Assembly: GCA_035527515.1 (NCBI GenBank)
Contig: DATLAJ010000063.1
Location: forward strand, 1 to 51,017
From: a bacterium
GTDB taxonomy: Bacteria > B130-G9
DNA: 51,017 bases
Direction of reading: 5' to 3'
Shown: positions 17,485 to 26,116 of the stretch, one piece after another
How the letters are laid out: each line of letters begins with the position of its first letter
How positions within the stretch are numbered: position 1 is the stretch's first letter
Notes under the pieces: model-generated
What the model was told of the DNA's origin: nothing
Databases searched by the model: none
Seen by the model: the letters and a program-made list of their open reading frames with translations, nothing else
Translations under genes and position numbers: made by a program

Positions 17485-19431
17485 ATGTCTGAGACCGCGG
17501 CCGAGCAGAAGCAGCAGATTCTCGATGAGATGAACAGTCGGTTTAGGAGCAGCGAGCGGGCTGAGACCGGCGTTGAGCAGGTGCTGTCTCTCTGGGAGGA
17601 GAGGGATGGTTCTGGGGAAGACCTCAAGGAGTTCTGCGTCAAGTATTTCATAGACGATTTGGAGGAGCTTGCCTCATTTCGGGACAAGTTGGAGCTGGTG
17701 TTTGAGCAGCTCCAGGGACACCTGCTGGAGGTCTATACCACGTTTAGCAGGTGGAAGGACCTCGAGATAGTCCAGTTTTCGGCCCAAGATGAGCTTCTGG
17801 CGAGATTCAACCCATTCAAGCATTTGACCGACGATCTGTTCGACCTAAAGCTCCCGTTCGTCATTCTGCTCAACTTCAAGCGTGAGACATTTCAATCAAT
17901 GGTGGAGCACCACGCCGAGTGGTCGAGAGAGAAGTGGGTCGAGATGAGGCAGGCGGCCTACGAGAGCAGGGTGCCGGCGGAGGTCTCTCACAAAGTTTTT
18001 CTCGCGATGCAAGACGCGGACACCTATATCAACGACTACAACATCTTCATGAACTGCCTCCTCGATGAGAACGGCAAGCGGCTCTACGACGAGGAGAAGA
18101 GGCTCATCTCCCACTGGGGCCTTCGGGATGAGCTCAAGGCGCTCTACGCCGACCCGTCCGGCCAGGCCAAGCAGGAGCTCATTCTGAAAGTTATGAGGCA
18201 CATTGTTCAGGGAACCATCCCCCAGCAAGTCATCAACAGCAGTGATATCCGTTGGAACCCCTACACAAACGAGTGCTTCGATGCTGGTGGCAAGGGGATC
18301 GACTCCACACCGGAGGGCGACCGAAGATACGCAAAGTGGCTTGCGGCCTTCAAGACGCAGCGTGCCCAAGACGCATACTACACCGTCAATAGGACGTTGA
18401 TAGACCGCCGTTTCAACATTCACAGGCAGATGCCCGAGGCTAAGGTCGAGGCGGTGTTTGTGCAATTGCTCTCCTCGCCAGTTCTGAGTGAAGTCGCGCG
18501 CGAGATGCGGAAGCGGCTGGGCCGCGAGCTCAGGCCCTACGACATCTGGTATCAGGGGTTCAATCCGATGGAAAGCCAGGCGGAACTCGACGACCTCGTG
18601 AAGCAGCAGTTTCCGGACATCGATGCTTTCAACGCCAAGCTCCCGCAGATTCTGAATAGGCTCGGATTCTCAGACCCCAAGGCCAGGTATCTTGCCGACC
18701 ACATCCTTGCGGAGCCTTCGCGCAGCGCAGGCCACGCTCGCGGCGCGGGGATGAGAGGCGAGAAGGCGCTTCTGAGGATTCGCACCGAAAAGGGCAAGAT
18801 GAGTTACCGGTCGTTCAACATTGCGATGCACGAGCTGGGGCACACCGTTGAGCAGACGTTCAGCATGAACATGATCGATCATCCTACCCTCGAGGGCGTT
18901 CCCAACGCGGCCTTTACCGAGGCAATAGCCTTCCTGTTTCAGGGCAAGGACCGGGAGATTCTCGGTCTGCCACCGGCCGAAAAGAGCTCCGAGCTCCCAA
19001 TCCACACCTTTCTGTCAACTTGCGAGATAGCCTCGATGTCTCTCGTTGATATGCAGGCTTGGCGCTACTTGTATGGACATCCGGAAGCGACCGCAGATGA
19101 CCTGAAGCGAAACGTCATAGCCATCGCAGAGAATCTGTGGTCAAAATACTGGGAACCGCATCTGGGCAAGTCCGACTACTCGCTCTTGGGCATCTATTCG
19201 CACATGGTCTCATACAGCCTTTACCTACCGGACTACCCCATCGGGCACATCATCAGCTACCAGGTCCAGAACTACTTCAAGCACCACGACCTGCCCTCGA
19301 ACCTCGAGCGGATGTGCGCCTTGGGCAACATCTATCCTGATCTTTGGATGCAAAAGGCGGTCGGCAAGCCCATCAGTCCTGATGAGCTCCTAGCCGACGC
19401 GGCCGCGGCGGTCGCCTCACTCAAACAATAA
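17485..19431 (+). CDS. Putative zinc metallopeptidase (HELGH, gluzincin-type)
   Basis: A 648-residue protein without a signal peptide. AMHELGHTVEQTFSMNMIDH contains the HExxH zinc motif, and FTEAIAFLF about 25-30 residues later provides a likely third ligand Glu, as in M3-like oligopeptidases. The long helical N-terminal region (acidic, many Glu/Leu) also fits an M3-type architecture, but overall similarity to named families is not clear by eye. AAGGAGG four bases before the ATG at 17485 sets the start. It is convergent with pheS. Confidence 0.7.
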   Translation: MSETAAEQKQQILDEMNSRFRSSERAETGVEQVLSLWEERDGSGEDLKEFCVKYFIDDLEELASFRDKLELVFEQLQGHLLEVYTTFSRWKDLEIVQFSAQDELLARFNPFKHLTDDLFDLKLPFVILLNFKRETFQSMVEHHAEWSREKWVEMRQAAYESRVPAEVSHKVFLAMQDADTYINDYNIFMNCLLDENGKRLYDEEKRLISHWGLRDELKALYADPSGQAKQELILKVMRHIVQGTIPQQVINSSDIRWNPYTNECFDAGGKGIDSTPEGDRRYAKWLAAFKTQRAQDAYYTVNRTLIDRRFNIHRQMPEAKVEAVFVQLLSSPVLSEVAREMRKRLGRELRPYDIWYQGFNPMESQAELDDLVKQQFPDIDAFNAKLPQILNRLGFSDPKARYLADHILAEPSRSAGHARGAGMRGEKALLRIRTEKGKMSYRSFNIAMHELGHTVEQTFSMNMIDHPTLEGVPNAAFTEAIAFLFQGKDREILGLPPAEKSSELPIHTFLSTCEIASMSLVDMQAWRYLYGHPEATADDLKRNVIAIAENLWSKYWEPHLGKSDYSLLGIYSHMVSYSLYLPDYPIGHIISYQVQNYFKHHDLPSNLERMCALGNIYPDLWMQKAVGKPISPDELLADAAAAVASLKQ

Positions 19432-19468
19432 ACGTCAAGGGCAGCGCGCCGAGAACTGGGCACAGAGG

Positions 19469-20485
19469 CTAGAACTGCTTCAGGAAGCGGAGGTCGTTCT
19501 CGAAGAAGAGCCTGATGTCATCGATGTTATACTTGAGCATCGCGATGCGCTCAACTCCTATCCCGAACGCGAATCCCGTGAACTCCTCCGTATCATAGTG
19601 GACCAGCTCCAGCACGTGCGGATGGACCATCCCACAGCCAAGGATCTCAAGCCACCCAATCCCTTTGCATGCCCGGCAGCCCTTCCCGCCACAAACGCCG
19701 CAGCTGATGTCCATCTCGGCGCTTGGCTCTGTGAACGGGAAGTAGTGTGGCCTGAACCTCGTGCGCCGACCCTCGCCAAACATCTGTCTCACGAACTCCG
19801 CCAAAATGCCCTTCAGATGGCCAAATGTTACCCCGCGGTCCACCATGAGACCCTCCACCTGAGAGAACATCGGTAAGTGTGTCATGTCCGCAGCGTCACG
19901 CCTGTAAGTTACCCCAGGCGAGACCATCTGGACCGGCGGGTCTATTGTCTCCATCACCCTTACCTGAACCGGAGACGTCTGCGTCCGAAGCAGGACATCT
20001 CCGGATATGTAGAAAGTGTCCTGAAGATCGCGCGCTGGATGGTCCTTCGGGGTGTTGAGCGCCTCAAAGTTGTAGTATTCCAGCTCAACCTCTGGGCCGA
20101 GCTCAACCTCGAACCCCATTTCCATGAATATGTCCAGTATCTCATCCATCACCCGTGTGCATGGATGCAAAAAGCCTTTTGGGAACGGATATGAGGGAAG
20201 TGTGTAGTCGAAGAATGTGGCAGAGGACTTCGCGCCAGCGGAGGACTCGATGCGCAACTTTGCCTCCTCAAAGAACGAGGCAACCGTTATCTTGGCATCG
20301 TTAACGGCCTTGCCCGCGGCCGGCCGGAGTTCGCTGTCCAGTGCGCCAATTCTCTTTAGGAATGAGGCGAAAATGCCTCTTTTGCCGAGATACTTGATCC
20401 TGAGCTGTTCAAGCTCCTCGTAGCCAACTGCCGAGGCGAACTCCTCTCGCGATTCCTGCTCGATCCTTTTAATCTCTTCAATCAT
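19469..20485 (-). CDS. pheS: Phenylalanyl-tRNA synthetase alpha subunit
   Basis: A 338-residue class II synthetase subunit. The N-terminal coiled coil (residues 1-80) includes LRIKYLGKRGIFASFLK, typical of PheS tRNA-binding arms. The catalytic core has HPARDLQDTFYI (motif 1/2 region), LLRTQTSPVQVRVM, and FRPHYFPFTEPSAEMDI as motif 2, then GWLEILGCGMVHP and GFAFGIGVERIAMLKY as motif 3. A CGVCGGKGCRACKG Cys-rich insertion is present, as in some bacterial PheS. It charges tRNA-Phe together with PheT. The partner pheT does not follow: the next gene downstream is convergent on the other strand, so the subunits are encoded apart. Confidence 0.95.
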   Translation of the reverse strand: MIEEIKRIEQESREEFASAVGYEELEQLRIKYLGKRGIFASFLKRIGALDSELRPAAGKAVNDAKITVASFFEEAKLRIESSAGAKSSATFFDYTLPSYPFPKGFLHPCTRVMDEILDIFMEMGFEVELGPEVELEYYNFEALNTPKDHPARDLQDTFYISGDVLLRTQTSPVQVRVMETIDPPVQMVSPGVTYRRDAADMTHLPMFSQVEGLMVDRGVTFGHLKGILAEFVRQMFGEGRRTRFRPHYFPFTEPSAEMDISCGVCGGKGCRACKGIGWLEILGCGMVHPHVLELVHYDTEEFTGFAFGIGVERIAMLKYNIDDIRLFFENDLRFLKQF

Positions 20486-20599
20486 TATATCGCTCGCTCC
20501 ACCAACGCCGCACAGACACGCTCGACTAAAACGCGACCATCAGCCCCGGTTTTGTGCCGCCGTCCTGCTCGCGCGGAGCACTGTGAACACAAGGCTAGC

Positions 20600-21859
20600 C
20601 TATGGGACATAGATCTCCTTGTGAACGAACTTCCGCTTCTTCTCGCGCTCCTTTTTGGCCCTCAAAAAGGTAACTCTCTTCCTGACCTGCTCCTGGAGCT
20701 CCTCATAACGCGAACCGGCAAGAACCAGAAAACGAGAGTAGCCGAATATGGCCTCGTCGGTCTTGCCATCATCATCATTCATTAAGCCAAGACCGTAATA
20801 ACCCAACGGGGCCCTGTTCTCGACGATCAAGAGCCGCGAGTATGTGCGCTTGGCCAGTTCCCGCTTGCCGAGCCTCTTGTAAGCCACCGCCATATTGTTG
20901 TAGGCGCTGAGGTTGCCATCGTTCAGGGCGATCGCCGTCTGATACGCATTAACCGCCTCTTCATATTGCCCTTGCCCGGCTAGAGCCTGACCGAGGTACT
21001 CATAGAGTGCGCTCTTGATCTCCTTCGAGCCTTTGTCGAGGGTAGCACCCCTGCGCAGGAAGCGCTCCGCCATGACGGGCTTGCCCTGGCTGAGCAGAAA
21101 CGACCCGAGACCCATCAAGGCCAGCACGTTGTCCGGTTCGCTCTCAATAGCCTTCTCAAAATGCTGACGCGCAAGTTGGACATTGCCCTTGTCGGCAAAA
21201 CTCTGCGCCTTCTTGAGATGAGAGAGGGAGAGCGCCCGACGTTCTCTCTCAAGGTCGAGTGCGGTCTTGACACGACCCGCTGAACGGATGTCGATCTTGC
21301 CCTTCTTGGTCGATTTCGGAGACTCACGTTTCAGAACTGGTTGCTTGCCCTGCGACATCGTGATGAACAGAGACTTGGCAGGAGGTTTCTTGCTAGCCGG
21401 AGCCCGGTCAGGTTTCTGGGCTTCAGTTGGGGCCTTGGCATTACCTGGGTGAGTCGCACTACTGATCTCGCTCTCTGGCCTTTGGCCTTTATCTGGCGCA
21501 ACGCTAGGCTTGCTCGGCGCTGCAACTTCCTGGGCTTGCTCGCCAGCTGCTATGGGGCTCAATGGCGACTGTGGCCGCGTCTCGGCACTTGTGGGCAAGC
21601 TGCTCTGAATAGGTATCCGAGCACTAAGCTCCTGTCTGGCCTCCGCGCTCGAGCGCTCGCCACTTGGGTATAGAAGCAGCGATATCGCCGCAACCAGCGC
21701 CGCAAGCCCGAGACAGAGCGCACCAATCGACAGAAGAAGCTGCCACATCTGCCTCGTGGGTCTGCCTCGCTCAGACAGCTTTCCCGATTGCCCGGGCGAT
21801 TCGCCACGCGGCTTATTCTCGCTCTCCGCCCGTTTCAAAGCGTCGTGAATTATGCTCAA
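20600..21859 (-). CDS. TPR-repeat membrane protein with GspB-like N-terminus
   Basis: A 419-residue protein. It begins MSIIHDALKRAESEN, a short helix typical of GspB/ExeB-like proteins encoded next to GspA ATPases, followed by a single membrane segment (LLLSIGALCLGLAALVAAISLLL, about residues 40-63). A Pro/Ala/Lys-rich linker of about 130 residues leads to several tetratricopeptide repeats (about 205-390), such as LGQALAGQGQYEEAVNAYQTA. The C-terminus is strongly basic. It overlaps the upstream ATPase gene by four bases (ATGA), so the two proteins are probably made together and act together at the membrane, perhaps in secretin or pilus assembly. Confidence 0.75.
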   Translation of the reverse strand: MSIIHDALKRAESENKPRGESPGQSGKLSERGRPTRQMWQLLLSIGALCLGLAALVAAISLLLYPSGERSSAEARQELSARIPIQSSLPTSAETRPQSPLSPIAAGEQAQEVAAPSKPSVAPDKGQRPESEISSATHPGNAKAPTEAQKPDRAPASKKPPAKSLFITMSQGKQPVLKRESPKSTKKGKIDIRSAGRVKTALDLERERRALSLSHLKKAQSFADKGNVQLARQHFEKAIESEPDNVLALMGLGSFLLSQGKPVMAERFLRRGATLDKGSKEIKSALYEYLGQALAGQGQYEEAVNAYQTAIALNDGNLSAYNNMAVAYKRLGKRELAKRTYSRLLIVENRAPLGYYGLGLMNDDDGKTDEAIFGYSRFLVLAGSRYEELQEQVRKRVTFLRAKKEREKKRKFVHKEIYVP

Positions 21860-23601
21860 CCACCAACTCCAACATTACCCGGCGGCCAGGTGCTCAGCCT
21901 CGGCGCCTGGCTTCCAAACGTATCCCTCACAAGTGCAATCCTAGTCCGCCAGCCTGCTATCCCGTCAGGGATAAGCCCACTCAACAGCTGGAACCTCTTG
22001 ACGGCCTCGGCACACTCTGCGTCGTATCTATCGCTCCTGGAATCACCCAAAAGTCCCAGATTGAAAAGCCTAGCCCGAAAACCCATCACATCAGGCCCTC
22101 TCTTGCCGAGCCGCAACGTATATCTCAGCCCAGCAATGTCCGGCAGCACGTATATTGCTCTTTGCGTCCAGCGCTTGTCAAGATCCGTTTCCACAAGCCT
22201 CAAAAGCCCAGAAGTTGGATCGGCCACCTGGAACGTCCCATCGTTGAAGCCGCACAAGGCACAATACGTGGCCGGGCCCTGTGCCTGTTTCCTCAACATT
22301 ATCAAGCACGGAACGTCCAGGAGCTTGACACGCGAGAGCGTCGTCCGGCGAGACTCAATCCGGTAGCCCGCATGGTCTATCAGTTTCCAGACCTCAGCGG
22401 CCGAGGATATTGAGGACGCGTCGCCGTTCGCAAGCACCCCGTTGAGGTTCTCGTGCCACAATCTGAGGAGTGTTATGACCGCCCCAAAGGGAGCAAGTTC
22501 TCCCGATTCGACCCGATAGGCGCCGTCTCGGTCAAAGCCGCTCATCCCTCTCGAGGGACGCCCTGGCTCAACTCTTGACGTAGGCTCTGAAACTCGGTGC
22601 GCGCTGGAGCCGGACTTCGCAGCAGAACTCAGGCCCCGATTATCCACAACAGCAGCATTCGGTATCGGGCTGCCCCCAGGCCTGGGCGCAAACCACCGTG
22701 CCGAGACGTACCATGTGGAGAGAATTGCCAGCACCACAGCCACTATCGCCCACTTGCGCGAGGACAAGCGCCGCACTGCGCCCGAGAAACCCGAGCGATG
22801 TTGCCCAAGCTCCGCCAATGCGCTTCTGACATGAACCTTCTGACCTTGAAGCTCGCCCATACCAAACGCGCAGAGCAGCGCCTTGTCGCAGACGAGGTTG
22901 ATCTTGCGAGGGATGCCGCCAGAGTAACGAAAGACCGCCCTCAGCGCACCTTTGGTGAAAACAGATTGATGACATCCGGCAACCCGCAACCGGTGAGCAA
23001 CATACTGACAGGTCCGCTCGAAATCGAGCGGACCCAAGTGATAGCGAACCGCAATGCGCTGCGCAAGCGGCGTCATTGAGGGACGTGAGAGGACACTGGC
23101 GAGCTCTGGTTGCCCGAGAAGGACTATCTGGATCAGCTTGTCCTTGGCGGTCTCAAGGTTCGACAGCAGCCGAATCTGCTCCAAGGCGTCCTCGGAAAGC
23201 TTTTGCGCCTCATCGACGATCACAGCGACATTTCCGCCGCGTTCGAACTGCGCAAGCAAGAACTTGTTCAGAATCTTTGTCAGCCGTTTACGGCTGTTGT
23301 CCTCGTATTCCAGCCCAAGGTCCTCGTTGATTGCCTGCAAAAGCTCCAGCGGCGAAAGCATCGGGTTGAGGATCAGCGCGGTCTCGGTCTTTGTGCCGTC
23401 GAGCCTAGAGAGAAGCGCCCGACAGACCGTGGTTTTCCCCGACCCAACCTCGCCGGTGATCACAACGAAGCCCTTGCGCTGCTGAATGCCAAACTCGAGG
23501 TGTTCCACTGCCTCGAGATGGTTTCTACTCATGAAGAAGAACCTTGGGTCCGGCGTCAGATTGAATGGAATCTCATCAAGGTGAAAAAAGTTCAGATACA
23601 T
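21856..23601 (-). CDS. ExeA/GspA-family AAA ATPase with C-terminal peptidoglycan-binding domain
   Basis: A 581-residue protein. MYLNFFHLDEIPFNLTPDPRF is the family N-terminus. The AAA domain has Walker A GEVGSGKTTVCRALL (about residue 51) and Walker B VAVIVDEAQKL, and a conserved FRYSGGIPRKINLVCDKAL helix. One membrane segment follows (about 288-305), then a periplasmic C39-peptidase-like fold (about 395-500) and a peptidoglycan-binding helix bundle (YDAECAEAVKRFQLLSGLIPDGIAG). Known: GspA uses ATP and peptidoglycan binding to help insert a secretin through the cell wall. Here no secretin gene is next to it. Confidence 0.85.
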   Translation of the reverse strand: MYLNFFHLDEIPFNLTPDPRFFFMSRNHLEAVEHLEFGIQQRKGFVVITGEVGSGKTTVCRALLSRLDGTKTETALILNPMLSPLELLQAINEDLGLEYEDNSRKRLTKILNKFLLAQFERGGNVAVIVDEAQKLSEDALEQIRLLSNLETAKDKLIQIVLLGQPELASVLSRPSMTPLAQRIAVRYHLGPLDFERTCQYVAHRLRVAGCHQSVFTKGALRAVFRYSGGIPRKINLVCDKALLCAFGMGELQGQKVHVRSALAELGQHRSGFSGAVRRLSSRKWAIVAVVLAILSTWYVSARWFAPRPGGSPIPNAAVVDNRGLSSAAKSGSSAHRVSEPTSRVEPGRPSRGMSGFDRDGAYRVESGELAPFGAVITLLRLWHENLNGVLANGDASSISSAAEVWKLIDHAGYRIESRRTTLSRVKLLDVPCLIMLRKQAQGPATYCALCGFNDGTFQVADPTSGLLRLVETDLDKRWTQRAIYVLPDIAGLRYTLRLGKRGPDVMGFRARLFNLGLLGDSRSDRYDAECAEAVKRFQLLSGLIPDGIAGWRTRIALVRDTFGSQAPRLSTWPPGNVGVGG

Positions 23602-23774
23602 GGCCTGAAAACCCCTGCCCCAAGGTGAATGAAGAGCCTACGTTTCTCCAGGCGGGCCGCCAAACTCTCGGAGGTGCACCGGAGATTCTCCAATCTATTA
23701 CCGCCTCGCAATCCTCGCGCGAGCAATGTAGCGAGTCGCTGTCTTCTGCTACAGCGCTTCTATTAGTTGCGAGA

Positions 23775-23872
23775 TGGCGGAAGCGTGTGGGAATCGAACC
23801 CACCAGAGACGGTTTCTGCCGCCCCTTGCTGGATTTGAAGTCCAGAAGACCCACCAGGACCTATCCGCCTCC
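23775..23872 (-). tRNA. selC: tRNA-Sec (UCA)
   Basis: Read on the - strand it begins GGAGGCGGATAGGTCC and ends GCTTCCGCCA with an encoded CCA. The anticodon stem-loop CTGGACTTCAAATCCAG gives anticodon TCA (23836-23838). There is a long extra arm (GGGGCGGCAGAAACCGTCTC) and a T arm GTGGG/CCCAC around TTCGATT. The total of 98 bases, the extended acceptor stem and the long variable arm are hallmarks of selenocysteine tRNA; SerV-type tRNAs with UCA are otherwise not expected. It shows that the organism decodes some UGA codons as selenocysteine. No selA, selB or selenoprotein gene is visible in the window. Confidence 0.93.
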
Positions 23873-24234
23873 GCTCAGTCCGTAAAACAAAAAATAGACC
23901 AGCACGTTCACTACATTGGTAGCTTTGCCAATCTCGGGCTGCGTGTCAAGAGCTGCAAGGCGCTTGACGGAAGTTGGCCGCTAACATATAGTTTGCCGCA
24001 ATGATTCTTACAGAATATAGGACACCTGCAAAAAAGGCTGGTTAGGGTGCGTTCGTTGATAGAGGTAGTTGAGCTCTGCAAGAAGGATTGGGAGATAGTA
24101 GGTGGTCTCAGAGCTGTTTGGAGCAGGCATGGATGGTTTTTCCAGTTGTGAGAAATAAGACAACAGTCGAGTGCAGATTCTAGAAAAATGAACTCGAGTA
24201 GTTTGCGACAGTTTTTGGAGGGAGGTGAGAGCAC

Positions 24235-24411
24235 GTGAATTTTGACCTACAATTCAGCACGGTCGAAGAGGGTCTCCTCAACACCGTCGTCATGCTTTTT
24301 GTGATGATGCTGTGGTCGTCAGTTACGATTGCCTTGGGTCTGACTATCTACGGGATCATTCGGGACGTCTGGAAGGGCAAGAAAAAGGAACAGGACGAGA
24401 AGATCGTCTGA
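24235..24411 (+). CDS. Small membrane protein (58 residues), unknown function
   Basis: A GTG start with GGAGGGAGGTGAG shortly upstream, an unusually strong ribosome-binding site, opens a 58-codon frame that starts MNFDLQFSTVEEGLL. A single membrane segment (TVVMLFVMMLWSSVTIALGLTIYGII) is followed by a charged tail rich in Lys/Glu/Asp. The layout resembles small auxiliary subunits of membrane complexes such as OadG-like proteins, but I cannot assign it. It lies alone between selC and gatA; the flanking DNA 23873-24230 and 24412-24655 shows nothing else I can name. Confidence 0.6.
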   Translation: MNFDLQFSTVEEGLLNTVVMLFVMMLWSSVTIALGLTIYGIIRDVWKGKKKEQDEKIV

Positions 24412-24659
24412 CGAGGTGCATCTACTTGGTCGATTCTCCGCGACGCGCTAGCCGGAGTCCTGGACTGCGTCCGTTTTGAGGCTACCTTTGTCCTCATAGG
24501 CCCGACGCTGTAATTGTCTGTGTGCTTGTTCAGCGCCGGGCATGCCTGCTTTGTGTTGGTTGATGATCGCATGCGGTTTGTGATGTTGAAAGCTATTGCT
24601 TATGTGGCCTCGGAGTGGACCAAAACTCTTTACAGTAGGCAAAACAGAGGTAGAGTGTG

Positions 24660-26111
24660 ATGGACATCTGGCGGCTTTCGCTCTCGGAGCTTGGCGGGAA
24701 GGTCCTGGCCGGCGAGATTTCGGCAGAGGCGGCCGCGAGGTCGTTTCTGACCAGGGCGCACGAGCGACAGGCAGAGACCAATGCGTTCATAACGTTAGAT
24801 GACGAGGGGGCATTGGCGCGTGCCAAAGCTCTTGATTCTATTGGTGGCGAGGCACGGTCCTCGATGCGGCTCTTCGGCGTCCCAATAGCCATCAAGGACA
24901 ACATCTGCGTAGCTGGGAAGGCCACTACTTGCGGCTCCAGAATCCTACAACACTTTGTCTCCCCATACAACGCCACGGTTGCGGAGAAACTTATCTCCGC
25001 TGGAGCGGTAATCCTGGGCAAGACCAACCTCGATGAGTTCGCCATGGGCTCATCCACTGAGACCTCCTTCTTTGGCATCACAAGGAATCCACACGACCTC
25101 GATCGCTCCCCCGGCGGGTCAAGCGGCGGCTCAACTGCCGCTGTCGCTGCCGGATGCGCTCCTTGTGCGCTTGGGACGGATACTGGCGGCTCGATCAGGC
25201 AGCCGGCGTGCTTCTGCGGCGTCGTAGGTCTCAAGCCAACCTACGGCCGTGTCTCCCGCTACGGGCTCGTGGCGTTCGCCCCGTCGTTCGATCAGATTGG
25301 CCCGATCACGAGAAACGTCCAGGATGCCGCTTTGTTGCTGGAAGTCATCGCCGGGTACGATCCAAGGGACTCAACGTCCGTCAATCTCTCTGTGCCGGAG
25401 TTCAGCAAATTGCTCGACGGAGACTTATCGGGTCTGAAGGTCGGCGTCATCAAAGAGCACGTGGAGGGGGGACTCACGCCTCTGGTGGCCAGGGCAGTTC
25501 AGGATGCCATGCTCTCCCTCGAGCGACTCGGTGTGGAGATAGTTCCAGTCTCGCTGCCGCACCTTAACTACGCAGTCGCGGTCTATTACATTCTGAGCAC
25601 GGCGGAGACCAGCTCCAATCTGTTGCGCTACGACGGCGTGCGATATGGACACAGGGCCTCGTCCTATTCAGACCTCGTTGATATGTATCGCAAGACCAGA
25701 GAAGATGGATTTGGGCAGGAGGTCAAGCGGAGGATAATTTTGGGCACATTTGTTCTGAGTACCGGGTATTATGAGGCTTATTACCTCAAGGCTCAAAAGG
25801 TGAGGACATTGATAATCCAAGACTTGCGGACGGCTTTCGAGAAGGTGGATGTGCTGATGGGACCAACAAGCCCCCAGGAGGCGTTCAAGATAGGCGAGAA
25901 GCTCGACGACCCGCTGACGATGTATCTATCCGACGTTTTCACTATTCCGGCGAATCTCGCGGGCCTTCCAGCAATCTCAATCCCTTACAACAGCGAGGAA
26001 AACGCCCTCCCAGTGGGTGTGCAGCTGATTGCGAGGGCATTTGACGAGGCAGGCATGTTGCGGGTGGCCGGCGCCTTGGAAGGCGAGAACTCCCAAACTG
26101 GTAAGGAGTGA
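24660..26111 (+). CDS. gatA: Asp/Glu-tRNA amidotransferase subunit A
   Basis: A 483-residue amidase-signature protein. It releases ammonia from glutamine for conversion of Glu-tRNA(Gln) or Asp-tRNA(Asn) to the amidated form. The catalytic Ser-cisSer-Lys triad is visible: Lys in AIKDNICVAG, and both Ser in RSPGGSSGGSTAAVAAG, then LGTDTGGSIRQPA and GLKPTYGRVSRYGLVAFAPS. Length is normal. I prefer ATG 24660 to the GTG three bases earlier. gatB and gatC are not adjacent, so the complex is encoded at split loci. The lon gene follows with overlap or near overlap. Confidence 0.93.
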   Translation: MDIWRLSLSELGGKVLAGEISAEAAARSFLTRAHERQAETNAFITLDDEGALARAKALDSIGGEARSSMRLFGVPIAIKDNICVAGKATTCGSRILQHFVSPYNATVAEKLISAGAVILGKTNLDEFAMGSSTETSFFGITRNPHDLDRSPGGSSGGSTAAVAAGCAPCALGTDTGGSIRQPACFCGVVGLKPTYGRVSRYGLVAFAPSFDQIGPITRNVQDAALLLEVIAGYDPRDSTSVNLSVPEFSKLLDGDLSGLKVGVIKEHVEGGLTPLVARAVQDAMLSLERLGVEIVPVSLPHLNYAVAVYYILSTAETSSNLLRYDGVRYGHRASSYSDLVDMYRKTREDGFGQEVKRRIILGTFVLSTGYYEAYYLKAQKVRTLIIQDLRTAFEKVDVLMGPTSPQEAFKIGEKLDDPLTMYLSDVFTIPANLAGLPAISIPYNSEENALPVGVQLIARAFDEAGMLRVAGALEGENSQTGKE

Positions 26112-26116
26112 GCGCC

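Noticed and set aside
23602-24234. Selenoprotein gene beside selC
   Set aside because: No frame with an internal TGA that continues into recognisable sequence was found in the flanking DNA.
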